Shown here one piece after another: positions 1 through 8,317 of a stretch of 64,000 nt of DNA. The translations under genes were made by a program, and so were the position numbers. The stretch is from JAKVBH01 sp049800955 (GTDB lineage: Bacteria; Pseudomonadota; Alphaproteobacteria; Rhodobacterales; Rhodobacteraceae), in NCBI RefSeq assembly GCF_049800955.1, contig NZ_JBNAGA010000002.1, forward strand, positions 496,001 through 560,000. Reading direction: 5' to 3'. How positions within the stretch are numbered: position 1 is the first letter of the stretch; each line of letters starts with the position of its first letter. The notes under the pieces are model-generated. The model searched no databases. It was given only the letters and a program-made list of their open reading frames with translations, and had not been told where the DNA came from.

Positions 1-982
1 TGCGGCCCACGCGGACGCTTGATCCTGCCTCATCCAACGGATCACGGCGCAGTCTGTGCGACAATGCCGAGGGCGCGATAGCGCGCAAATGATCCCGGGT
101 GACGACGTTCTTGCCTTCATAGGCGGCCAGAGCGCGCGCTGTGCGCAGCAAGGTCAGCTCTCCGCGCAATCCGTCTGAGCCGAGTGCCAGACAAAGAGTT
201 GCCGCAGAGCGCAGGACATCTTCCGGCGTCTCCATCTCTTTGAGAAGCGCACGCCCCTTGAGAATTTGATCGCGCACCTTGGCGTCCTCTGCCTGCCAGT
301 GGTCGAGGAATGTCGCGGTATCGGTCTCGAAAGCATCTCGCCTGCGGATCACCTCGATGCGTTCCTCGATATCGGTGGGTGAGCGCACTTCGACGGACAG
401 GCCAAACCGATCCAGCAATTGCGGGCGCAGCTCGCCCTCCTCCGGGTTGCCAGACCCGACAAGCACAAAGCGCGCCGGATGGCGAATGGAGAGACCTTCG
501 CGCTCGACAACATTTTCGCCCGATTGCGCGACGTCGAGCAACAGATCGACAATATGATCTTCCAGCAGGTTGACCTCGTCGATGTAGAGATACCCCCGGT
601 TGGCACGCGCCAGCAGTCCAGGCTCAAAGGCTTTTTCGCCGCGCGTTAGGGCGCGTTCGATATCGAGTGCACCGACAACGCGATCTTCGGTCGCCCCAAG
701 GGGCAGATCGATCACGGGTGTGGAGCGTGTCTCAAGGTGGGTTTGCGTGACCTCGGCCCATTCAGGCACGTCCGCGAGTTCTGCGGAATTGCAGGGGCAC
801 CCGATGACGACCTCGATCTCGGGAAGCAACGCCGCAAGTGCGCGGACCGCCGTGGATTTGCCGGTGCCGCGATCGCCAAAAACGAGGACGCCCCCGATGC
901 CGGGGTCAATTGCCGTCAGAACCATCGCCTGCTTCATTTCAGCTTGGCCAACAATGGCAGAGAAGGGGAAAGGCGTTTTCAT
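1..982 (-). CDS. bchI: Magnesium chelatase subunit I (3' end cut by window)
   Basis: AAA+ ATPase subunit of magnesium chelatase, which with BchD and BchH inserts Mg2+ into protoporphyrin IX. The reading frame is open from an ATG at 982 to the window edge (327 codons; family length is about 335-350, so only the extreme C-terminus is missing). Visible motifs are Walker A GDRGTGKST (residues 36-44), Walker B region YLYIDEVNLLEDH, and the sensor/arginine-finger region SGNPEEGELRPQLLDRFG. The start overlaps the crtA stop as ATGA, giving translational coupling, and the crtA-bchI order is standard in purple-bacterial photosynthesis clusters. bchD would be expected just outside the window. Identification is firm; only the 3' end is unseen. 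Confidence 0.96.
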   Translation of the reverse strand, partial: MKTPFPFSAIVGQAEMKQAMVLTAIDPGIGGVLVFGDRGTGKSTAVRALAALLPEIEVVIGCPCNSAELADVPEWAEVTQTHLETRSTPVIDLPLGATEDRVVGALDIERALTRGEKAFEPGLLARANRGYLYIDEVNLLEDHIVDLLLDVAQSGENVVEREGLSIRHPARFVLVGSGNPEEGELRPQLLDRFGLSVEVRSPTDIEERIEVIRRRDAFETDTATFLDHWQAEDAKVRDQILKGRALLKEMETPEDVLRSAATLCLALGSDGLRGELTLLRTARALAAYEGKNVVTRDHLRAIAPSALSHRLRRDPLDEAGSSVRVGR

Positions 983-1683
983 GGGCGTTCCAATCGGGTC
1001 AGCGGGGAGGTTCCCCCCCATGAGCCTGCATCGCCAAGGACGGCAAAGCGGGCATAGAGTTCTTCGCGAAACCAATCACCCTCGCGCACGGCGCGAATGG
1101 CTTGGGCGTGGGGGCCATCTTTGCGGGCAAAGTCGGCCATGGAGGACGTGTCGGGCCAGATCGAAAAGGTGACCTGATGCAACAAGGGCACTTCGCCGAT
1201 GCCAATCTTGAAGGCCACATTGCGGTCATTGCCGATCACGGCAGAAATATCGGGGACACGGCGCCAGAATTGCAAAGCGACCGAAGGTTTGACGGTTGCG
1301 CGGGTCAACGCGGCCAAGGGGCCGGGCTGCGACTTCATTGAAGCTTCAAAAGGTTCGGTACCACTCCAGACCCCGCGCGCCGATGTGGCCGACAGAAAGA
1401 TCGTCCAATGTTCGGATGCGCGCCGCATGTAGCGTTGATAGATGGCGGCGTTCTGGGTTTGCTCCCGTGCGGTGTCTTCATCGTCCCATGTGGCCAGAAT
1501 GGCATAGACGCCGGTGTTGGGCACTGGTGTAAACCCTTCGCCTGTCCCCGATCCGCACAGCTTCCAAAAGCCTATGCCTGGCACTTTGGGCATAGCGACG
1601 CGGCCTGCGCCCATCATGGCCAGCGCCCAGAGGCGGTTGGTCCAACCGTTGAAGCGGAAGAATGATATTGAGACAATTTGCAT
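979..1683 (-). CDS. crtA: Spheroidene monooxygenase
   Basis: Monooxygenase that adds the C2 keto group converting spheroidene to spheroidenone under oxygen. The start chosen is ATG 1683 (MQIVSISFFRF), giving 234 residues; an upstream in-frame ATG at 1731 adds 16 residues that do not look like the family. The protein carries the typical opening with FFRF followed by a WALAMMG segment. The stop overlaps bchI by four bases. It is divergent from crtI, with a palindromic PpsR-type operator in the shared promoter, so it is probably repressed by PpsR under high oxygen. The presence of crtA suggests the cells make the red ketocarotenoid in air. Confidence 0.93.
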   Translation of the reverse strand: MQIVSISFFRFNGWTNRLWALAMMGAGRVAMPKVPGIGFWKLCGSGTGEGFTPVPNTGVYAILATWDDEDTAREQTQNAAIYQRYMRRASEHWTIFLSATSARGVWSGTEPFEASMKSQPGPLAALTRATVKPSVALQFWRRVPDISAVIGNDRNVAFKIGIGEVPLLHQVTFSIWPDTSSMADFARKDGPHAQAIRAVREGDWFREELYARFAVLGDAGSWGGTSPLTRLERP

Positions 1684-1756
1684 GCGGTCGTTCCCGAGAC
1701 TCAGACCCGATTGGCATTCGGGCCACGACAAAAGTAAATGATGTTCTAGGTATGAT

Positions 1757-1774
1757 TGTCAACTAAACTAGACA
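1757..1774. promoter_or_regulatory. PpsR/CrtJ-type operator in crtA/crtI promoter
   Basis: The sequence TGTCAACTAAACTAGACA fits the TGT-N12-ACA consensus of the PpsR/CrtJ repressor exactly. It lies midway between the divergent starts of crtA (1683) and crtI (1791). A TATGAT hexamer at 1751-1756 directly abuts it on the crtI side and a TTGACA (read leftward, 1762-1757) on the crtA side, so a bound repressor would block both promoters. Confidence 0.8.
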
Positions 1775-1790
1775 TGCTAAGGTTGACAGT

Positions 1791-3338
1791 ATGACACGTG
1801 TAGACCCCACACTCCCCGCCCAGGCGCGTAAAGCCACCGCTCCTCATGCTCTCGTAATTGGTGCTGGACTAGGGGGCCTTGCCTCCGCCATGCGCCTCGG
1901 AGCCATGGGCTATCGCATTACGATCATTGATAAACTTGACGTGCCCGGTGGGCGCGGCTCCTGCCTTCGCAAGGACGGCTACCGGTTCGATCTGGGCCCA
2001 ACGATTGTCACAGTGCCGCAGGTCTTCCAGGATCTCTGGGCGGCCTGTGGAAAGCGATTCGAAGACGACATTGAGCTGCGTCGCATGGATCCGATGTATG
2101 AGATTCGCTGGCCAGACGGGTCAAAATTCGCCGCCCAGCAGGATACGGATGGCATGCGCAAGGAGGTTTCGCGCCTCTCGCCGAGTGATCTCAAAGGCTA
2201 TGAAGCGTTCCTGTCTGATGCGGAAAAACGCTATTGGTTTGGCTTCGAAGACCTAGGGCGCCGCCCGATGAACAAGCTCTGGGAGCTAATCAAGGTGTTG
2301 CCCAAGTTTGCGTGGTATCGCGCGGATCGGTCGGTGTATGCCCATGCGGCGCGGCGCGTGAAGGACGAACGGCTGCGCATGGCGCTTTCGTTCCATCCGC
2401 TGTTTATTGGCGGCGATCCGTTCCATGTGACGTCGATGTACGCGCTCGTGAGCCATCTCGAGAAGGAATTTGGCGTCTGGTACGCCATGGGCGGTGTTGC
2501 CGCGATTGCAGAGGCCATGGCGCGCGTCGTGCGCGATCAGGGCGGGCTGTTGCGGATGGAGACGGAGGTTGACGAAATTCTCTTTGAAGCCAACCGTGCG
2601 AAAGGCGTGCGATTGGCGTCTGGCGAAGTCATTGATGCCGATATCGTCGTGTCCAATGCGGATGCCGGACACACCTATGATCGCCTTTTGCGCAATCGCG
2701 TGAAACGGCGCTGGACCCCGCGGCGTCTGCGCAAGACGCGGTGGTCGATGAGCCTGTATGTCTGGTATTTCGGCACCAAGGGGACGCGAGACAAATGGGC
2801 CGATGTGGGCCACCACACGATCCTCAACGGTCCGCGTTACAAGGGCCTCATCGACGACATTTTCCTCAAAGGCAAATTGGCGGACGACATGAGTCTCTAT
2901 GTGCATCGTCCCTCTGTCACCGATGACACGGCCGCCCCTGAGGGAGATGACGCCTTCTACGTGCTCAGCCCCGTACCGCATCTTGGCCACAAGAGCCCGG
3001 TGGACTGGGCCAAGGAGCAGGACGCCTATAAGGCAAAAATGCTCAAGGTTCTGGAAGATCAACTTCTGCCCGGCCTTTCAGAGCATATCTGCTGCGAGGA
3101 GGTTTTCACGCCTGAAACCTTCCGGGATCGGTATCTCAGCCCCTTGGGGGCAGGCTTCTCCATTGAGCCGCGTATCCTGCAAAGTGCTTGGTTCCGCCCC
3201 CATAATGTCAGCGAAGAGGCCAAGGGCCTTTACCTGACAGGCGCGGGCACACATCCCGGCGCTGGGCTGCCCGGAGTGATCTCCACGGCAGAAGTCTTGG
3301 CGAAGCTTGTCCCCGTCCCTGCGGAGGCGCGCTCATGA
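1791..3338 (+). CDS. crtI: Phytoene desaturase
   Basis: FAD-dependent desaturase that converts phytoene through three desaturations to neurosporene (or four to lycopene), feeding the spheroidene branch. The 515-residue protein has the dinucleotide fold VIGAGLGGLASA near residues 22-33, followed by PGGRG and the DLGPTIVTVP segment, and a C-terminal FAD-binding stretch GAGTHPGAGLPGV. Length is normal for bacterial CrtI (about 490-520). An AAGG at 1779-1782 serves as ribosome site. The stop overlaps the crtB start as ATGA, so crtIB is a coupled pair under the operator at 1757-1774. Confidence 0.97.
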   Translation: MTRVDPTLPAQARKATAPHALVIGAGLGGLASAMRLGAMGYRITIIDKLDVPGGRGSCLRKDGYRFDLGPTIVTVPQVFQDLWAACGKRFEDDIELRRMDPMYEIRWPDGSKFAAQQDTDGMRKEVSRLSPSDLKGYEAFLSDAEKRYWFGFEDLGRRPMNKLWELIKVLPKFAWYRADRSVYAHAARRVKDERLRMALSFHPLFIGGDPFHVTSMYALVSHLEKEFGVWYAMGGVAAIAEAMARVVRDQGGLLRMETEVDEILFEANRAKGVRLASGEVIDADIVVSNADAGHTYDRLLRNRVKRRWTPRRLRKTRWSMSLYVWYFGTKGTRDKWADVGHHTILNGPRYKGLIDDIFLKGKLADDMSLYVHRPSVTDDTAAPEGDDAFYVLSPVPHLGHKSPVDWAKEQDAYKAKMLKVLEDQLLPGLSEHICCEEVFTPETFRDRYLSPLGAGFSIEPRILQSAWFRPHNVSEEAKGLYLTGAGTHPGAGLPGVISTAEVLAKLVPVPAEARS

Positions 3339-4363
3339 GTGCTCAGGCTGATCTGGCGCATTGCGAAGAGGCGATCCGGCATGGGTCCCTGTCCTTTCAT
3401 GCGGCGTCCAAAGTGTTGCCAAAGGATGTCCGTCAGGCGGCCCTCGCGCTGTATGCGTTTTGTCGTCTGGCCGATGACGCCGTCGATCTGAACACAGAGA
3501 AAGCGCAAGCGGTTCTTAGGTTGGAAGAACGATTGGCGCGTGTCTATGAGGGCAGGCCCCTGGACCAGCCCACGGATCGCGCCTTCGCGCGGATCGTCGA
3601 AGACTACGAGATGCCCCGCGCGCTGCCTGATGCATTGCTGGAAGGGCTGGCCTGGGATGCCATGGGGCGGACGTATGACACCTTGAGCGATGTCTATGGC
3701 TACTCGGCCCGTGTGGCTGCGGCGGTTGGGGTCATGATGTGTGTGCTGATGCGCGTGCGCGATGCCCATGCGCTTGCGCGCGCCTGTGATCTGGGCGTAG
3801 CGATGCAGCTGACAAATATTGCCAGGGATGTCGGAGAGGACGCGCATGAGCGGCGGTTGTACCTGCCAAAGGCCTGGATGGATGAGGCGGGCATTGATCT
3901 GGATGCCTTCTACGATGCGCCCGCGCCCACTGCTGATGTGCGCGCCATGGTGAGTCGTTTGGTGAGCGATGCGCGGCGGCTTTATTTCCGATCTGAGGCA
4001 GGTATCGCGGGTTTGCCACTGTCTTGCCGTCCCGGCATTTGGGCGGCGCGGTTGATTTATGCAGGCATCGCAGGTCAGGTCAAACGGCAGCGCTATGACA
4101 CGATCTCCCGCCGCGCCAGGACATCAAAGTTGCAGAAAATCGGCTGGCTGGCACAGGCCAATACCCGCGCTGTGGCCTCCTCGATCATGCCGCATTCGGC
4201 CGTCATTTACGCGCCCGTTCTCCCGGAATGTTCATTCCTGGTAGACGCTGCGGCTCAGGGCGCGCCGGAACGAAATCGGGCGGATGCGCTCGTGGATGCA
4301 TTGGCCGCGCTCAAGCGCCACCAACAGTTGTCCTTGATGCCACCGGGTATGCGCTCTAGCTAA
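3335..4363 (+). CDS. crtB: 15-cis-phytoene synthase
   Basis: Prenyltransferase that condenses two geranylgeranyl diphosphates to phytoene, the first committed carotenoid step. The 342-residue protein shows the squalene/phytoene synthase aspartate motifs: LADDAVD near residues 46-52 and NIARDVGEDAHERRLYLP near 158-175, both binding Mg2+-diphosphate. It is translationally coupled to crtI (ATGA overlap) and ends five bases before tspO. The family assignment and pathway position are clear. Confidence 0.97.
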   Translation: MSAQADLAHCEEAIRHGSLSFHAASKVLPKDVRQAALALYAFCRLADDAVDLNTEKAQAVLRLEERLARVYEGRPLDQPTDRAFARIVEDYEMPRALPDALLEGLAWDAMGRTYDTLSDVYGYSARVAAAVGVMMCVLMRVRDAHALARACDLGVAMQLTNIARDVGEDAHERRLYLPKAWMDEAGIDLDAFYDAPAPTADVRAMVSRLVSDARRLYFRSEAGIAGLPLSCRPGIWAARLIYAGIAGQVKRQRYDTISRRARTSKLQKIGWLAQANTRAVASSIMPHSAVIYAPVLPECSFLVDAAAQGAPERNRADALVDALAALKRHQQLSLMPPGMRSS

Positions 4364-4368
4364 CACTC

Positions 4369-4857
4369 ATGTTCTGGCTCTTCTTCGCGATTTTCTTGGT
4401 GGCCTGCTGTGGCGCGGGCTTGACGGGTGGCCTCTTTCCGCCCGGCCCGTGGTATCGCGCATTGGCCAAGCCAAGCTGGACGCCGCCGGATTGGGTATTC
4501 CCTGTGACCTGGACGACGCTTTACGTCTGCATGTCTCTGGCAGGGGCACGGGTGGCGATGCAGCCGTCCCCCGAGGCCATGCTGGCGCTGGCACTTTGGG
4601 CGGGACAGGTGGCTTTTAACGGATTGTGGACGCCGGTGTTCTTTGGGCTGCAAAGGATCAAGGCAGGCCTGTTTGTCCTGATCGCGCTATGGGTCCTGGT
4701 GGCGGCAACGCTTTGGGCGCTGTGGCGGGTTGATATGGTCGCAGGATTGCTGTTTGCGCCTTACCTTCTATGGGTCACGATCGCGGGGGCGTTGAATATC
4801 AGCGTCTGGCGGCTCAATCCCGATGAAGCGAAAAACCCCCCTGCAATCGAGACCTGA
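4369..4857 (+). CDS. tspO: TspO/MBR family tryptophan-rich sensory protein
   Basis: Integral membrane protein of the TspO (peripheral benzodiazepine receptor) family, 162 residues, with five predicted hydrophobic segments and the conserved Trp/Pro-rich loop PSWTPPDWVFPVTW. In Rhodobacter sphaeroides TspO lies in the same place after crtB and modulates photosynthesis gene expression, probably through tetrapyrrole export acting on the PpsR system; that role is transferred from the family. No separate ribosome site is visible, and it starts five bases after the crtB stop, so it is likely translated by coupling. Its 3' end faces crtC across 46 bases. Confidence 0.95.
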   Translation: MFWLFFAIFLVACCGAGLTGGLFPPGPWYRALAKPSWTPPDWVFPVTWTTLYVCMSLAGARVAMQPSPEAMLALALWAGQVAFNGLWTPVFFGLQRIKAGLFVLIALWVLVAATLWALWRVDMVAGLLFAPYLLWVTIAGALNISVWRLNPDEAKNPPAIET

Positions 4858-4874
4858 GCCGCTTCCTTCCGGCG

Positions 4875-4886
4875 ATTTACGTAAAT
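4875..4886. other. 12-bp perfect palindrome between tspO and crtC
   Basis: ATTTACGTAAAT is a perfect inverted repeat lying in the 46-base gap between the convergent ends of tspO and crtC. It has no poly-T tract and no loop, so it is not a typical terminator. Function unknown. Confidence 0.3.
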
Positions 4887-4903
4887 GCTCGAGAACAGCG
4901 GCC

Positions 4904-5848
4904 TTAGTCTTTAAAGGTCCATCCTGAGCGTCTGGGGACACGGACGGCCAGCATCGGTTTGAGAAGCGGCGAGCGAAACCTTCTGAGATCGAGGGCTTCG
5001 TGTACGCCGATGCTTTCTTCCCCGTCCAGGACAGTGCGCACCATGGAACGGGAATAAAAGGGTGCATCCAGCATATTCATGACCTGATGCGGATTGCAGT
5101 CCTCATCGCCGCGCGTCTCGCGTTTGACCGCCCAAAGCGAGCGCCGGACGGCCTGTTTCGGCGGTAGCGTGATTTCGGAGGCCTGTCCGTCTGGCGTAAA
5201 GTGAAACGCGGAGGCCAGTTCGGATCCATCAAGGCGCACCGCATCATAGAAACACGTGGCGCCCTTTTGCGCGGGAAACCGGCCCCAGGTCCAGAACGAG
5301 AAGTCTTCTTCCAAAGCGCGCGTCCCAAAATTGGCATCGAAATAGCCATGGCCGGACCATTTCCATCCGGAGGCGTCCAGATCAACTTCGACGTCGGATA
5401 CAGGCGCAAAGGGGCGCCAGATATGAGCGCCATCGGGCGTCAAAGGGAGCTCGACATCTGTTATGGCCGAAGGTGTGACGCGGATTTGGCCGCGCACGCG
5501 CGAGATCAGCGGCGGGCCGGAAATCTCGTTGACGTTGATTGTCAGTGTCTGCCCATCCCATGCGAGCGAGGAGGGGCCCACAGTAAATGTGTCTTCGCTT
5601 TGGCGTAGCGCGGTCCGACCGCGATCTGTCATCGTGAAGCGGCCGCCGCGTCCGTAGGTTGCGACGTTGATACACACGTTGTTTTCCGGATCCTTGCGAC
5701 CCGACCAGCGATACCAGGGCGAAAAGACCGAGCCTATGAAGGCGATGACCGAGATTGCACGGGTCCCGCAATCGGAGATGGCGTCGATATACCACCAGGC
5801 GTAGCCGTTGGGCGGAACCTTGAGGGCGAAGTTTGGTCCGTCAAGATC
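4904..5848 (-). CDS. crtC: Hydroxyneurosporene synthase / carotenoid 1,2-hydratase (start unclear)
   Basis: CrtC adds water across the C1,2 double bond of neurosporene, making hydroxyneurosporene. The conserved protein is visible from about DLDGPNF (near 5848) through NGYAWWYIDAISD, IAFIGSVFSPWYRWSG and a C-terminal half typical of the hydratase, ending at 4904. The frame has no ATG, GTG or TTG between this point and the far ATG at 6127, which lies deep inside crtD and would give an unsupported 407-residue protein. The first GTG downstream (5677) would remove the conserved N-terminus. The 281-residue Rhodobacter-type start would fall near 5749 on a GTC codon. The coordinates therefore mark the homology start, not a proven start codon. 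It overlaps the crtD reading frame by about 115 bases. Confidence 0.85.
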   Translation of the reverse strand, partial: DLDGPNFALKVPPNGYAWWYIDAISDCGTRAISVIAFIGSVFSPWYRWSGRKDPENNVCINVATYGRGGRFTMTDRGRTALRQSEDTFTVGPSSLAWDGQTLTINVNEISGPPLISRVRGQIRVTPSAITDVELPLTPDGAHIWRPFAPVSDVEVDLDASGWKWSGHGYFDANFGTRALEEDFSFWTWGRFPAQKGATCFYDAVRLDGSELASAFHFTPDGQASEITLPPKQAVRRSLWAVKRETRGDEDCNPHQVMNMLDAPFYSRSMVRTVLDGEESIGVHEALDLRRFRSPLLKPMLAVRVPRRSGWTFKD

Positions 5849-7317
5849 GCCTCGGCCGCGTGCGCGCCGGAGAGTGCCGACATCGGCACCCCCGCTCCCG
5901 GATGGGTTCCGCCCCCGCAGAGGTAAAGACCCGGGATCTTCGTGCGCGCCTGCGGGCGTTGAAATGCTGCCATCGTCCCATGCGGGCTTTGCCCGTAGAG
6001 GGAGCCTTGTGTCGCCGGAAAGAGGCGGTCGAAGCCCTGCGGTCCGGTCAGCGCGTGGCGTGGCTGTGGAATCGGATCGAATGTCAGCCCGTGGGCCCGC
6101 AAGGTCGGAAAAGTGCGTGTCAGACATGTCTCAGCCTCCTCAGCGCGCGTTGTGATGCCTTGCTCCAACGGCGGCGCGTTCATGATGATTTCGAACCGCT
6201 CCAAATCGGGCGGTGCGGTGGGCGTGCCGCGATCCTCGGCACAGATGTACAAGGTCGGATTGCGCGGCATCTGGCCTGCTTTGAGATCGGAAAACTCCTG
6301 TGCGGGGTCGGCACAGAAGAAGACATTATGATACGCCAGGTCATCGGCGCGTGGTCCGGTGGGCGTCGCCGCAAAGGACCAGACATTGGCCGACAGGCTG
6401 CGTGGTGCATCCCGGGTGTGCTTTGCCACCTGGCCAACACCTTCTCCCAAGGCGCCTGTGGCCAGGGCACGGGGATCGCCATTGAAGACAACCGTCTTGG
6501 TCTGATGGGTGCCGTGTGCCGTTTTGATTTCATGCAGGCCATCTCCCATCGGGATAATGGCCTCGACATGATTTTCGAATTGAAAGGTCACGCCCAGCTT
6601 CTCGGCGAGCTGCATCATGGCGCGCGCGAGCCTGTGCATGCCGCCTTCGACAACATGCACACCCGATGCCTCTGCATGCCATATCAGCGCGAGCACTGCA
6701 GGGCTTTGATAGGGCGAACCGCCAACATATGTCGCGTAGCGCCCGAAGAGCTGTTGCAGGCGCGGATCGTCGAAGGAGCGTGCGAGGCTTTGGGCGAGCG
6801 TCGAGAGCGGTGCCATTTGCCGGAGCAGGGCGGGGCGTTGCGCCACTGTCTTGACGAGATGCGGGATGGACGGCGAGGCGGCCCGCATCAAAGGGGCATC
6901 AAAGGCTTCGAAGAGGCAGGCTGCGCGCTTGGTGAATGCGTGAAATTGCCGGGCGGCTTTGTCGCCTGCGAAAGCCCGCACGGCTTCCATGCTTTGCGCT
7001 TCATCCGCATAAAGATCGAGCGTGCTGCCGTCAGGCCACCAATGCCGGGCCAGCAGGTCTTGCGTGTGGAGTGTCACGTGATCTTCAAGAGCCTCTCCCG
7101 CGCAGGCGAAAAGTTCGTCGAATACCCATCGCATCGTGAGAACCGTGGGGCCGGCATCCACAGGACCGGCAGGAGACGGGACCTGCCGCGCGCGACCGCC
7201 CGGGGCGGCATGGCGATCCAGAACCAGGACCGATCTGCCAGCGGCGGCGAGGCGGATCGCTGTGGCGAGGCCACCCATACCGGCGCCTATGACGATATCC
7301 CGATGCGCGGTTGTCAC
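5734..7317 (-). CDS. crtD: Hydroxyneurosporene desaturase (methoxyneurosporene dehydrogenase)
   Basis: FAD-dependent C3,4-desaturase of the spheroidene pathway, a CrtI paralogue. It starts at a GTG (7317) with AGGAG ribosome site, and reads 527 residues. The N-terminal FAD fold VIGAGMGGLATA, PGGRARQ and the C-terminal GGGTHPGAGVPMSALSG are intact. After the normal CrtD end (AAEAILTD) the frame continues about 30 residues with low-complexity Ser/Pro/Thr sequence across the crtC N-terminus, so this tail is probably a by-product of the overlapping crtC code. crtDC is one operon, divergent from crtE, with TGT-N12-ACA operators between. Confidence 0.95.
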   Translation of the reverse strand: MTTAHRDIVIGAGMGGLATAIRLAAAGRSVLVLDRHAAPGGRARQVPSPAGPVDAGPTVLTMRWVFDELFACAGEALEDHVTLHTQDLLARHWWPDGSTLDLYADEAQSMEAVRAFAGDKAARQFHAFTKRAACLFEAFDAPLMRAASPSIPHLVKTVAQRPALLRQMAPLSTLAQSLARSFDDPRLQQLFGRYATYVGGSPYQSPAVLALIWHAEASGVHVVEGGMHRLARAMMQLAEKLGVTFQFENHVEAIIPMGDGLHEIKTAHGTHQTKTVVFNGDPRALATGALGEGVGQVAKHTRDAPRSLSANVWSFAATPTGPRADDLAYHNVFFCADPAQEFSDLKAGQMPRNPTLYICAEDRGTPTAPPDLERFEIIMNAPPLEQGITTRAEEAETCLTRTFPTLRAHGLTFDPIPQPRHALTGPQGFDRLFPATQGSLYGQSPHGTMAAFQRPQARTKIPGLYLCGGGTHPGAGVPMSALSGAHAAEAILTDQTSPSRFRPTATPGGISTPSPIAGPVQSRSSPS

Positions 7318-7361
7318 GTTGAACTCCTCTTGGATTGGATTGTTGACTCGATCCGCTTAAG

Positions 7362-7379
7362 TGTCCAGTATGATTTACA
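7362..7379. promoter_or_regulatory. PpsR/CrtJ-type operator in crtD/crtE promoter
   Basis: TGTCCAGTATGATTTACA matches TGT-N12-ACA exactly. It lies between the divergent crtD (7317) and crtE (7427) starts and overlaps a TATGAT hexamer (7369-7374) that could be a -10 element, as in the crtI promoter. Confidence 0.78.
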
Positions 7380-7386
7380 CATAGTG

Positions 7387-7404
7387 TGTCATAAAAAAGT
7401 GACG
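7387..7404. promoter_or_regulatory. Second, imperfect PpsR-type site before crtE
   Basis: TGTCATAAAAAAGTGACG has the same 18-base layout with one mismatch in the last triplet (ACG for ACA). It starts 25 bases after the first site, close to the 26-base spacing of the pair before bchC, which fits cooperative binding. Confidence 0.45.
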
Positions 7405-7426
7405 CATGCAGGGCGAGGAACACTCA

Positions 7427-8314
7427 ATGGGCCTTCAGGGACGTATCGACACAGCCATTTCCACTGCTATTCAAGGAGCTCAGGGCATCGCGCCCACGAC
7501 GCCGAGCAAGTTGGCGCGGGCCTTGGACTATGCGGTTACGCCAGGTGGCGCGCGGATTCGGCCGACGATTCTGATGTCCGTTGCCTCTGCATGTGGCGAT
7601 GATCGACCTCAGATCAGCAATGCGGCGGCTTCTGCGCTCGAGCTTATCCATTGTGCCAGCCTCGTTCATGACGACCTGCCCTGTTTTGATGATGCCGAGA
7701 TGAGGCGCGGCAAGCCTTCGGTTCATCGGGCGTTTTCGCAGCCGCTCGCCGTTTTGACCGGAGACAGCCTGATCATTCTGGCGTTTGAAACGCTGGCGCG
7801 GAATTGCATCGCTGAGCCGACGCGTATGGCCGAGTTGATTTCCATTCTGGCGCGCCGCTCCGGGATGCCCGATGGCATTTGCGCCGGGCAGGGTTGGGAA
7901 AGCGAGACGGATGTGGATCTCGCCTCCTACCACCGTTCCAAGACTGGCGCGCTCTTTATTGCGGCGACGCAAATGGGCGCGGTGGCCGCGGGGCAGGACG
8001 CAGAGCCTTGGGAAGAGCTTGGCGCACGGATCGGCGAGGCCTTTCAGGTCGCCGATGACCTGCGCGATGCTTTCTACTCCGAAGAACAACTGGGCAAACC
8101 GGTTGGTCAGGATGATTTGCATGGGCGGCCCAATGCCGTGAGCCAGCTCGGTGCGCGAGGGGCGATGGCGCGGCTCAAGGACATTCTGGCAGGGGCTATC
8201 TCATCGATCCCGTCCTGCCCGGGTGAGGCGCAGCTGGCGGAGATGGTGCGGATGTATGCCGAAAAGGTCACGCCTTCGGTTCCTGCGAAATACGCCGCCG
8301 ATTTTCAGGCCTGA
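7427..8314 (+). CDS. crtE: Geranylgeranyl diphosphate synthase
   Basis: Makes geranylgeranyl diphosphate from farnesyl- and isopentenyl-diphosphate, for carotenoids and the bacteriochlorophyll tail. The start chosen is ATG 7427 because GAGGAA lies seven bases upstream; an ATG at 7406 has no ribosome site. The 295-residue protein has the first aspartate-rich motif HDDLPCFDDAEMRRGKP and the second VADDLRD. It is the first gene of the rightward crtEF-bchCXYZ-puf set and is divergent from crtDC. Family assignment is firm; length is normal. Confidence 0.96.
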   Translation: MGLQGRIDTAISTAIQGAQGIAPTTPSKLARALDYAVTPGGARIRPTILMSVASACGDDRPQISNAAASALELIHCASLVHDDLPCFDDAEMRRGKPSVHRAFSQPLAVLTGDSLIILAFETLARNCIAEPTRMAELISILARRSGMPDGICAGQGWESETDVDLASYHRSKTGALFIAATQMGAVAAGQDAEPWEELGARIGEAFQVADDLRDAFYSEEQLGKPVGQDDLHGRPNAVSQLGARGAMARLKDILAGAISSIPSCPGEAQLAEMVRMYAEKVTPSVPAKYAADFQA

Positions 8315-8317
8315 TCC

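Noticed and set aside
4904..6127. crtC as a 407-residue protein from ATG 6127
   Set aside because: The first 90 or so residues are Pro/Arg/Ser-rich antisense-free shadow of crtD in another frame, unlike CrtC; the known protein is about 281-310 residues.
5833..7602. Long 589-codon rightward open frame opposite crtD
   Set aside because: It is antisense to a clearly conserved crtD and has a Cys/His/Arg-rich composition typical of GC-rich shadow frames.
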